Source of the DNA: Mangrovimicrobium sp033283385
GTDB lineage: Bacteria > Pseudomonadota > Gammaproteobacteria > Pseudomonadales > Halieaceae
Assembly: GCA_033283385.1 (NCBI GenBank)
Contig: JAWMQQ010000001.1
Coordinates: 1,054,001-1,118,000 of the forward strand
Reading direction: 5' to 3'
Length of the DNA stretch: 64,000 bases
The translations under genes and the position numbers were made by a program. The notes below the pieces were generated by a model. That model did not search any database, was not told the origin of the DNA, and was given only the letters and a program-made list of their open reading frames with translations. How positions within the stretch are numbered: position 1 is the first letter of the stretch; every line of letters starts with the position of its first letter. Shown piece after piece: positions 58,348 to 64,000 of this stretch.

Positions 58348-59856
58348 ATGAACCCCAGCGATGAACAATACCTCGATCCGGTGGACGTGCTTGTCATCGG
58401 CGCGGGCATATCCGGTATTGGCGCGGGCTACCACCTGCAAGCGCGCTGCCCGAACCTGACCTACACCATTGTCGAGGCGCGGGCCGACCTCGGCGGCACC
58501 TGGGACCTGTTCAGGTACCCCGGAATCCGCTCCGATTCCGACCTGTTCACCTTCGGCTACGACTTCAAGCCCTGGAAAGACAAGAAGACCATCGCCGACG
58601 GCCCCTCGATCAAGGCCTATATTGCCGAGACCGCGAGAGAGTACGGCATCGACAAGCACATCCGCTTCGGGCACCGCGTGACGGATGCCAATTGGTTGAG
58701 CGAAAGGCAGCGCTGGTCGGTTACCCTGCAACGTCAGGAGACCGGCGAGGAAATGACCATCGAATCGCGGTGGATATTCAACGCCTCCGGTTACTACCGC
58801 TACGACCAGGGCTATGCGCCGGATTTTCCCGGCCAGGACGAGTTCGAGGGGCGCATTGTCCACCCGCAGCACTGGCCGGACGATCTCGACTACCGCGGCA
58901 AACGGGTTGTGGTGATAGGCAGCGGCGCCACGGCGGTCACGCTGGTACCCGCAATGGCGGAGGACGCGGCCCATATCACGATGCTGCAACGAACGCCGAC
59001 CTACATCCTGCCGGTTCCCGAGCAGGATCCCTTGGCAAAGCGGCTTCGGCCCCTGCTTGGCGATGACAGGGCATTTGCCCTGACCCGTCGCTTCAATATC
59101 GAAAGGCAGCGTTTGCTCTATGCGTTTTGCCAGCGCTTTCCCCGGACTGCCCGAAAGCTTATCCGCAGGATCAATGCGGGGATGCTGCCGGCGAGTTACC
59201 CTGTCGATGTACATTTCAATCCGCCTTACGGCCCCTGGGACCAGCGCCTTTGCATCGTTCCGGGCGGCGACCTGTTCAAGGTGGTATCCAGTGGTGAGGC
59301 GACCATCGTCACCGACGAGATCGAGCGCTTTACGCCAGGCGGCATACAGCTCAAGTCTGGCAAACATCTCGATGCCGACATTATCGTTACCGCTACCGGG
59401 CTGAACCTGAATCCGCTGGGTGGTATTCGACCCAGGATTGACGGCGACCCCGTGTCGCTCCCTGATTGTGTCGTCTACAAGGGCCTGCTGCTCAGCGGTA
59501 TCCCCAATTTCGCGATAGCCGTGGGTTATACGTCGTCTTCCTGGACACTGAAAATCGGCCTGCTGTGCGAACATTTCACGCGGCTGCTCAACCACATGGG
59601 TAAACACGATTATGCCGTGTGTGTGGCCAGGGCGGACCCGCAGATGAAAACCAGGCCCCTGCTGAACTTTGGCGCCGGCTACGTGCAGCGCTCCATAGAG
59701 TCGTTGCCGCGGCAGGGCGATAGATTCCCCTGGACCATGTCGTGGAATTACTCGGGCGACGTCAAGGTCCTGCGCAGGGGGCGAATCGATCACCCCGCGC
59801 TGGAGTTTACGCCGTTGCATAAACCGGAAACTGCGCAGCACGGTGCCGCCGCATGA
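58348..59856 (+). CDS. Flavin-containing / Baeyer-Villiger-type monooxygenase (EthA-like)
   Basis: 502 aa. FAD motif VIGAGISGIGAGYHL (16-30), GTWDLFRYPGIRSDSDLFTFGY, the BVMO fingerprint FEGRIVHPQHWP (166-177, FxGxxxHxxxWP) and a second Rossmann motif VVVIGSGATAVTL. It inserts oxygen next to a ketone (lactone or ester formation) or oxidises a heteroatom. The stop overlaps the SDR start (ATGA), suggesting an alcohol-to-ketone-to-lactone pair. A weak GTGACA-17-TAGAGT lies at 58311-58339 but would leave almost no leader. Confidence 0.92.
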   Translation: MNPSDEQYLDPVDVLVIGAGISGIGAGYHLQARCPNLTYTIVEARADLGGTWDLFRYPGIRSDSDLFTFGYDFKPWKDKKTIADGPSIKAYIAETAREYGIDKHIRFGHRVTDANWLSERQRWSVTLQRQETGEEMTIESRWIFNASGYYRYDQGYAPDFPGQDEFEGRIVHPQHWPDDLDYRGKRVVVIGSGATAVTLVPAMAEDAAHITMLQRTPTYILPVPEQDPLAKRLRPLLGDDRAFALTRRFNIERQRLLYAFCQRFPRTARKLIRRINAGMLPASYPVDVHFNPPYGPWDQRLCIVPGGDLFKVVSSGEATIVTDEIERFTPGGIQLKSGKHLDADIIVTATGLNLNPLGGIRPRIDGDPVSLPDCVVYKGLLLSGIPNFAIAVGYTSSSWTLKIGLLCEHFTRLLNHMGKHDYAVCVARADPQMKTRPLLNFGAGYVQRSIESLPRQGDRFPWTMSWNYSGDVKVLRRGRIDHPALEFTPLHKPETAQHGAAA

Positions 59857-60695
59857 AGCTCGACAATCAAGTTGTGGTGCTGACGGGCGCGGCGAGTGGC
59901 ATCGGCCGGGCACTGGCCCGGCAGTTGGCTGACGCGGGTTCCCATCTCGCGCTGGTCGACCGGGACGAAGCCGGATTGCAGGAAACCCTGGTTAGCCTGT
60001 CGCATAGCGGGCGCAAGCATACGGCCCACGTGGCGGACCTGTCTGACAGGGAACAAGTAAAGTACCTGCCTGAAACCATTCTGCAAGCTCATGGCACGGT
60101 TCACGTACTGATCAACAATGCCGGAGTTGCGCTGCCCGGAACTTTTGACCAGACCAGCGACGAGGATTTTGACTGGTTGATGAGTATTAATTTCCAAGCG
60201 GTCGTGGACCTGACGCGCAGCTTCCTGCCGGTCTTGCTGGGGAATGATTCACCAGGGAAGATCGTCAACCTGTCCAGCCTGTTTGGCATGGTGGCGCCGG
60301 CGGGGCAAACAGCCTACTGCGCCAGCAAATTCGCGGTGCGCGGGTTCAGCAACGCACTGGCGCACGAGCTTGAGGGCGGTAACGTCAGCGTGCTGGTAGT
60401 GCATCCCGGTGGAGTAGCGACTTCCATTGTCGACAATGCGAAATACCCTGAAGACGCCGACCCGGAGGAGGTGGCCCGGGACAAGCGGGCGGCGAACCGC
60501 TTTCTTCGCATGCCGCCGGCGAAAGCCGCCGGTATCATAATGAGTGCCATCGAGAGGGATCGAAAGCGTGTGATCGTGGGAATGGATGCGAAGGTAATTT
60601 CGCTCATCGAGAGGATCATGCCAGTGTCTTATTGGTCGGTACTGGCTTTGCTGGCCAGGCGGGGGGAATCCGGCGGGCCGGGTCGGCGTCAATAG
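59853..60695 (+). CDS. SDR coupled to the Baeyer-Villiger monooxygenase
   Basis: 280 aa. TGAASGIG, VDRD (NAD type), NNAGV, NLSSLFG and YCASK. The C-terminal part (RVIVGMDAKVISLIERIMP) suggests membrane-associated behaviour, as in DHRS-like SDRs. It starts at the ATGA overlap. It probably oxidises the alcohol whose ketone is the monooxygenase substrate. Confidence 0.9.
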   Translation: MKLDNQVVVLTGAASGIGRALARQLADAGSHLALVDRDEAGLQETLVSLSHSGRKHTAHVADLSDREQVKYLPETILQAHGTVHVLINNAGVALPGTFDQTSDEDFDWLMSINFQAVVDLTRSFLPVLLGNDSPGKIVNLSSLFGMVAPAGQTAYCASKFAVRGFSNALAHELEGGNVSVLVVHPGGVATSIVDNAKYPEDADPEEVARDKRAANRFLRMPPAKAAGIIMSAIERDRKRVIVGMDAKVISLIERIMPVSYWSVLALLARRGESGGPGRRQ

Positions 60696-60931
60696 CGCTT
60701 ATCTACATGGTCCCTCGTTATGTAATAAAGAATGGCGACGAGTACAGAGAACTCCATGACCATCATGAACACTTGCGAGAAAGTTACTGACGCGTGATTT
60801 GAGGCGGCATTCAGCATTCCAATCACGGCCATCCCCAGGAAAAATGCCAGGGTAACCATCCAGCCTTCCAGCGATACTGGAAACCAGTTTTTGCTGCTGT
60901 ACCCAATAAACCAAATCTTCTTTTCGCTCAT
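60689..60931 (-). CDS. Small membrane protein of unknown function
   Basis: 80 aa from the ATG at 60931 (MSEKKIWFIGY). Two hydrophobic segments (about 25-42 and 50-70). Tail-to-tail overlap of 7 bp with the SDR gene. No family recognised. It begins a lower-GC block of small minus-strand genes. Confidence 0.55.
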   Translation of the reverse strand: MSEKKIWFIGYSSKNWFPVSLEGWMVTLAFFLGMAVIGMLNAASNHASVTFSQVFMMVMEFSVLVAILYYITRDHVDKRY

Positions 60932-60974
60932 AATACTCCACCGATGGGTCTTGGGATTCCCCAACGACCGCTGT

Positions 60975-61193
60975 TCACAGCAAGTCGGATGCGAGGCGCT
61001 CTTCAACCTCCGAGTCTGTCCCGTTCTCGACATCAAGAATCGCGGTGAAGGGGTCCCCGGAAATTCGCAGCAACTGGCAAATGGGGGGTTCTGTCTTCAA
61101 ACCACTTTCTTTCTGTGTCCTGATCTTGCTGGAAAATCCACTTCCTCCGGCAGCCATCAGGCGTCTCATCACCTGATAATGGCGATAAGCCAT
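60975..61193 (-). CDS. Small hypothetical protein
   Basis: 72 aa from ATG 61193 with a clear GAAGGA ribosome site; GTG 61205 is in frame. Basic N-terminus (YRHYQVMRRLM), acidic C-terminus (NGTDSEVEERLASDLL). No family. It follows the next small ORF by about 20 bp and may belong to one short operon with it and with the gene at 61419. Confidence 0.4.
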   Translation of the reverse strand: MAYRHYQVMRRLMAAGGSGFSSKIRTQKESGLKTEPPICQLLRISGDPFTAILDVENGTDSEVEERLASDLL

Positions 61194-61212
61194 TTGTTCC
61201 TTCACAGGAGTT

Positions 61213-61422
61213 TCAGTGGCGTATATTTCGAAAACAAAGCCATCGGAACTGAATCTTGAGGTTACTTAAGATACGGGAATTCCGAATCGCAACTTCCGCG
61301 CGCGTCTTCTTGCTATCCAATGTGGCTGTTACCTCGGGACGTATAGCGCCTGGTGCGGGGATGCCTGGAGCGGCGCGTAAGGTTCCCTCGTGCGTTGCGT
61401 CCTTGCTGGCACGTATTGTCAT
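61213..61422 (-). CDS. Small hypothetical protein coupled to the upstream ORF
   Basis: 69 aa. The start overlaps the stop of the 61419-61820 gene (ATGA), which is the main support that it is translated. GAIRPEVTATLDSKKTRAEV looks like a beta strand-turn-strand, the rest is basic. No family. Confidence 0.35.
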   Translation of the reverse strand: MTIRASKDATHEGTLRAAPGIPAPGAIRPEVTATLDSKKTRAEVAIRNSRILSNLKIQFRWLCFRNIRH

Positions 61423-61820
61423 GAGTGCCCAGCGGTACGCAATTCATTGTTGACCACTTGCTCCATCCCTTCAAGCACCCAACTATTCCCAGATGAAAAA
61501 TTAGCCGCGAGCGGCTGCAGGCTCAGTAAAATTTCGGCAGCCTTTTCCCATGTAATAGGGGCTTTCCTCACAACAGTTTCCGGAGAGGAGACACAGGTGA
61601 CAGGATTCAGCCGATGAGCGGTGATGACTGATTCAATAACTGCCGACCTGTAAGTGCGCAATCCATCCTTGCTTTCGGTGGCAGCATTATCAACTCTGAA
61701 TATCATTTTATGCTTCGTGTGTTCCGGGTCGAGAAACGTGACACTCAGCGACCCTCCGTCCCGATACACGTCCAGGGAAACGATATCTTCAACCTCTGAA
61801 TACACTGTCACTCCTGACAT
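61419..61820 (-). CDS. Hypothetical protein, possible cassette gene
   Basis: 133 aa. VYSEVEDIVSLDVYRDGGSLSVTFLDPEHTKHKMIF opens a beta-rich fold, PITWEKAAEILLSLQPL follows. An AGGAG lies just inside the ORF, 5 bp before an in-frame GTG at 61805, so the true start may be there (128 aa). No family recognised. Confidence 0.5.
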   Translation of the reverse strand: MSGVTVYSEVEDIVSLDVYRDGGSLSVTFLDPEHTKHKMIFRVDNAATESKDGLRTYRSAVIESVITAHRLNPVTCVSSPETVVRKAPITWEKAAEILLSLQPLAANFSSGNSWVLEGMEQVVNNELRTAGHS

Positions 61821-61876
61821 TTATGGAAGGGGCGCACAGACAGATGAACAACATTTGCCAAACCTGGCTGCATCTT

Positions 61877-62260
61877 TCAACTGACTGCGCTCAAGATGCT
61901 GATCATGGATGACTCCACTTCGCCAGCAATTTCAGCTAGCGCCGGATCGGTCGATAGAGCGCTCAGCATTTCAACCGGCTTGATATAACCTACCTTAACC
62001 GTCCCATTCTCTGAGTATACGGATATCCTGCAAGGCAAAGCCATGTTCAGTCGCACGTCGATTGCGAGAACTTTCGATGCCTGCTGAGGATTGCAAACTT
62101 CGAAAACCTTGCATTCTTCTGAGTAAGCAATTCCTTTGCTTCGGAGCGTCTCTCCCAGGTTATGAACATGCAGGACGCCAAACCCGTTCTGCTTCACGGC
62201 CGCTTCGAGGATGTCAGCTGTTTCATCAAATGATTTACTGCTTTCTACAATCGTATACAT
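61877..62260 (-). CDS. DUF302-family protein, in integron-cassette context
   Basis: 127 aa from ATG 62260 (GAGAGAG RBS). MYTIVESSKSFDETADILEAAVKQNGFGVLHVHNLGETL-like opening, CKVFEVCNPQQASKVLAID and LPCRISVYSENGTVKVGYIKP are the DUF302 pattern (key residues F-D-E-T, NP-x-A, LPCR). Function unknown. It lies directly downstream (minus direction) of an attC-like site. Confidence 0.85.
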   Translation of the reverse strand: MYTIVESSKSFDETADILEAAVKQNGFGVLHVHNLGETLRSKGIAYSEECKVFEVCNPQQASKVLAIDVRLNMALPCRISVYSENGTVKVGYIKPVEMLSALSTDPALAEIAGEVESSMISILSAVS

Positions 62261-62292
62261 ATCTGCTCTCTCGCTATAATTTGGTTGATTCA

Positions 62293-62366
62293 TCTAAGGC
62301 TTCAATCTGGGCTCCACGTTAGCGGGTCCCGGCGCGGAGCACCCTTGCTGCCTTGACTTGTTGGCG
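62293..62366 (-). repeat. Degenerate attC-like site
   Basis: Minus strand: GCCAACAAGTCAAGGC at one end and GATTGAAGCCTTAGATG at the other, 74 bp, with imperfect inner pairing (GCTCC/GGAGC). The right core is CTTAGAT where attC sites have GTTAGAT, so recombination may be lost. It starts 4 bp after the stop of the 62370 gene, as expected for a cassette. Confidence 0.55.
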
Positions 62367-62369
62367 AGA

Positions 62370-62690
62370 CTATAGGACATCAGTCTTCTCGCCAGAGTCC
62401 CAGTGCCATAAGAGCAAATAGTCATCCCAGCCATGGTCTCCTTCGCATGCGACGATAGAAACGTTTTTCATCCAAGCTCCGAGCGTCTCATCATCAATGA
62501 GTCCTTGACGAAGATCCATCCAAAGTCGGGGCAGGTCTTCAGTAAAGTAGTTAAGGTTTACGAAATTGCCGTCATCCTCGCCATAGTCTATCTCTGGAAA
62601 TCGTCCGAGCATTCTAGAATGAGCGATAGCATCTTTTGGCGTACACGCCTCATCTCGATCAGGTTGAATTTGAATAGTAAGGCACTTCAC
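62370..62690 (-). CDS. Hypothetical protein in a gene cassette
   Basis: 106 aa, acidic: SRMLGRFPEIDYGEDDGNFVNLNYFTEDLPRLW and VSIVACEGDHGWDDYLLLWHW (parts). It is bounded by attC on both sides: a good site at its 5' end and a degenerate one at its 3' end. No family recognised. Confidence 0.7.
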   Translation of the reverse strand: MKCLTIQIQPDRDEACTPKDAIAHSRMLGRFPEIDYGEDDGNFVNLNYFTEDLPRLWMDLRQGLIDDETLGAWMKNVSIVACEGDHGWDDYLLLWHWDSGEKTDVL

Positions 62691-62699
62691 TCGCCTGGC

Positions 62700-62757
62700 T
62701 CGCTAACGCTTCAGGCTGCGGCACGCGTAGCGTGTCCGTAGCCCTGACTTGTTAGGC
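62700..62757 (-). repeat. Integron attC recombination site
   Basis: Minus strand GCCTAACAAGTCAGG ... CCTGAAGCGTTAGCG, 58 bp. Outer cores GCCTAAC and GTTAGCG pair, the inner CAGGGCT/AGCCTG pair, and CGGACACGC-TAC-GCGTGCCG forms the tip with one unpaired base. This is the canonical single-strand-folding attC layout. The TAA stop of the upstream cassette gene (62752-62754) lies inside the GCCTAAC core. Confidence 0.85.
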
Positions 62758-63177
62758 GCGCCTTTCATGAATAAAGTACATATCTGTTTCTTCGCCATCA
62801 TCAACCATGCTTACAACGACGCTTAAAAGCTCGTTCAGGACGGCCATGAATTCAGCTTTACTCACGTTGGCGCCAGTATATTCCCCATAGGCATTTCTGA
62901 GCGTCTCGCGATCCACATTAATATAGTCACTTCGAAGCAGTTTCCTCCTATGAAGTAACTCCGCCAAAGATTGGACTTGCGATCCTGGAACATCATGCTC
63001 AGTCATGTGCCAACAAAACTTCTGATAGTCGTCTACTTCAGGTTCATAGTACAAAGCGCCAATTGATGGTGCGTACTGAACTGTGCCAGAGATGAAGTTC
63101 TCCCGTACTTCGTCCCAGGCTATGTTTATCGCACCTAAAGCGCCAAGGAACTCTGTTAGAAATGCCTGTCGCTTCAT
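62752..63177 (-). CDS. Hypothetical protein in a gene cassette
   Basis: 141 aa. FLTEFLGALGAINIAWDEVRENFISG, DDYQKFCWHMTEHDVPGSQVQ, VSKAEFMAVLNELLSVVVSMV. Mostly helical and acidic; no family recognised. It starts just after a GTTAGGC core and ends inside the attC core, the exact layout of an integron cassette gene. Confidence 0.75.
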   Translation of the reverse strand: MKRQAFLTEFLGALGAINIAWDEVRENFISGTVQYAPSIGALYYEPEVDDYQKFCWHMTEHDVPGSQVQSLAELLHRRKLLRSDYINVDRETLRNAYGEYTGANVSKAEFMAVLNELLSVVVSMVDDGEETDMYFIHERRA

Positions 63178-63188
63178 GGCCGCCTAAC

Positions 63189-63497
63189 AGCTCATTCTGG
63201 TGAACAATTCAGATAACACAATTCCACCTAACACTTCCTTCAACACTCCCCAACTCCTATGACTACCCCTAAAAAATCAATAACATAGCGCCAATTCCCA
63301 GGCCAACAGCCAGAAAGATAGGGGGAACGGTTCCTACTAATTTCGGTTTTCATTTCGCAGTCGTCCCTGATGCGTTTGGAAGGAAGTATTTGAAAATCAA
63401 TCAGATACAAAATACTACAACCGAGCCCAGGCGAAATTCCACTGAAAAACCGCAGCTTCCGCCAGCGGATTCGGTTGAGGCGTGCCTGCGCGAACGC
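63189..63497. other. Gene-free, lower-GC stretch between cassettes and amidohydrolase
   Basis: No supported gene. On the minus strand near 63270-63345 a frame without a start codon encodes KPKLVGTVPPIFLAVGLGIG followed by AMLLIF-stop, which looks like a membrane-helix remnant. If an attI or a complete attC belonged to the 63182 core, its second core should lie here, but no GTTRRRY-type match is present within 100 bp. Confidence 0.4.
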
Positions 63498-63530
63498 CAG
63501 AAACGAAACACCCGCGATAAACGCGGGTGT
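63498..63530 (-). terminator. Rho-independent terminator of the amidohydrolase gene
   Basis: Perfect 9-bp stem ACACCCGCG (63508-63516) / CGCGGGTGT (63522-63530), 5-nt loop, followed on the minus strand by TTCGTTTCTG. It lies 45 bp after the amidohydrolase stop. Confidence 0.8.
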
Positions 63531-63575
63531 CAGGCGGGGCGTGGAGGAGGGTGGCCCTTAGCCACCCTTGGAGCC

Positions 63576-64000
63576 TCAAGCCACTTTCTGGCCTGCTGCG
63601 CTGCTGCGCAGTGCATCGTCCAGCCGGTGCAGGCCGCCGTCCTTCATGATCATGACCAGTTTCTCCTGGTCCATCAGGATGGAAAGATCCTCCAGCGGGT
63701 TGCCGTCCACCAGGATCATGTCCGCCAGCATGCCTTCCTTCAGCGTGCCGAGGTCGCCCTGCGGGCCGCGCATCGCCAGGCCGCCGTTGCGGGTGGCGCA
63801 GACCAGCGCTTCGGCCGGAGTGTAGCCGTAGTACTTGACGAACAGCTGCAGGTCCAGCGCCTGCGTGCCCTGTTCGGCCCACTTGAATCCGTAGTCACCA
63901 CCGATCAGGTGGCGGATGCCGCGCTTGCGCAGGGCGGTGTGGGTCTCTGAGGAGGCTTCGATCAGCGCGGGAATGCCCATCGCCTCGACCACGAACTTCG
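63576..64000 (-). CDS. Amidohydrolase-family protein, 5' end outside window
   Basis: The C-terminal 141 codons are visible and the frame is open to the right edge. RHLIGGDYGFKW supplies the late metal-binding Asp, and YYGYTPAEALVCATRNGGLAM, DLGTLKEGMLADMILVDGNPL and LVMIMKDG are the closing signature of imidazolonepropionase/prolidase-type amidohydrolases. Substrate unknown. Confidence 0.9.
   Translation of the reverse strand, partial: KFVVEAMGIPALIEASSETHTALRKRGIRHLIGGDYGFKWAEQGTQALDLQLFVKYYGYTPAEALVCATRNGGLAMRGPQGDLGTLKEGMLADMILVDGNPLEDLSILMDQEKLVMIMKDGGLHRLDDALRSSAAGQKVA

Larger units (their letters stand above)
62293..63188 (-). mobile_element. Integron gene-cassette segment without integrase (CALIN-like)
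   Basis: Two cassettes in the minus direction: ORF 62752-63177 + attC (62700-62757), then ORF 62370-62690 + degenerate attC (62293-62366). The 5' boundary of the first is a GTTAGGC core (minus strand, 63182-63188) ten bases before its start codon region. No intI is seen up to the right edge. The neighbouring DUF302 and 133-aa genes may be further cassettes whose attC sites have decayed. Confidence 0.65.

Noticed and set aside
61821..61876. Possible third attC between the DUF302 gene and the 133-aa gene
   Set aside because: No GTTRRRY/RYYYAAC core pair and no foldable symmetric sequence in the 56-bp gap.
63189..63300. Possible attI site with an integrase beyond it
   Set aside because: Only one core (GTTAGGC) is visible and the sequence to the right is an amidohydrolase, not an intI gene.
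1..64000. tRNA or rRNA genes
   Set aside because: No cloverleaf with the usual T-loop sequence nor rRNA-like conserved segment was noticed by eye in the intergenic regions; a covariance search was not possible here.

Overview
The window is a GC-rich stretch of a Gram-negative chromosome (TonB-dependent receptor, Emr-type pump, signal peptides for export). The gene content suggests a marine-type gammaproteobacterium with large isoprenoid/steroid-like catabolic islands, for example the Halieaceae/Spongiibacteraceae group; this placement is inferred from gene families, not from a marker gene. No rRNA, tRNA, CRISPR array or phage was seen. One gene is cut by the left edge and one by the right edge.

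Positions 1-48.4 kb form a dense accessory-metabolism region. It opens with a kinase-like fragment, an SDR diverging from a pair of unrelated epoxide-hydrolase-fold genes, a TetR regulator and an aldo/keto reductase. Next come SnoaL-like, VOC and KstD-like genes, then a minus-strand operon at 9.7-14.4 kb (EthD-like, SDR, KstD-like flavoprotein, aldehyde dehydrogenase). Facing it is a plus-strand run at 14.6-19.6 kb: [3Fe-4S] ferredoxin, SDR, DUF35, Ltp-type thiolase-like protein, DUF2889, amidohydrolase. A TonB-dependent receptor (20-22.5 kb), a MarR-HlyD-MFS efflux operon (22.9-25.9 kb) and a second plus-strand run (26.3-35.4 kb: nitroreductase, Mo-bisMGD oxidoreductase, double hot-dog dehydratase, two LLM luciferase-like enzymes, PQQ-cytochrome dehydrogenase, SDR) follow. 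Then come a [2Fe-2S] ferredoxin/reductase pair, TetR, thiolase and a lone E2-type acyltransferase domain, an acyl-CoA ligase/CoA-transferase operon, a sulfotransferase, a second Mo oxidoreductase and another aldo/keto reductase. Together these look like uptake, ring oxidation, CoA activation, side-chain or ring cleavage and efflux for a hydrophobic alicyclic or terpenoid/steroid-like substrate. The substrate itself cannot be read from the sequence.

Six clusters (about 30 units) of one REP family (GTAG foot, GC-rich hairpin, GAT tail) punctuate the first 40 kb and then stop. They occur as 33/34-bp, 55-bp and 82-bp tandem arrays, show compensatory stem changes, and supply the TAG stop codon of five genes.

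From 48.4 kb the character changes. There is an AT-rich two-gene membrane cassette (48.4-50.2 kb). A long minus-strand series of small housekeeping or accessory genes follows (GNAT, MOSC, DUF167, GFA, TPR, GST, DUF2238, NUDIX, a frameshifted hydrolase remnant and a GNAT-GFA fusion). Next is a Baeyer-Villiger-type monooxygenase/SDR pair (58.3-60.7 kb). A lower-GC block of small unknown genes (60.7-63.2 kb) contains at least one well-formed integron attC site and no integrase. The window ends inside an amidohydrolase.
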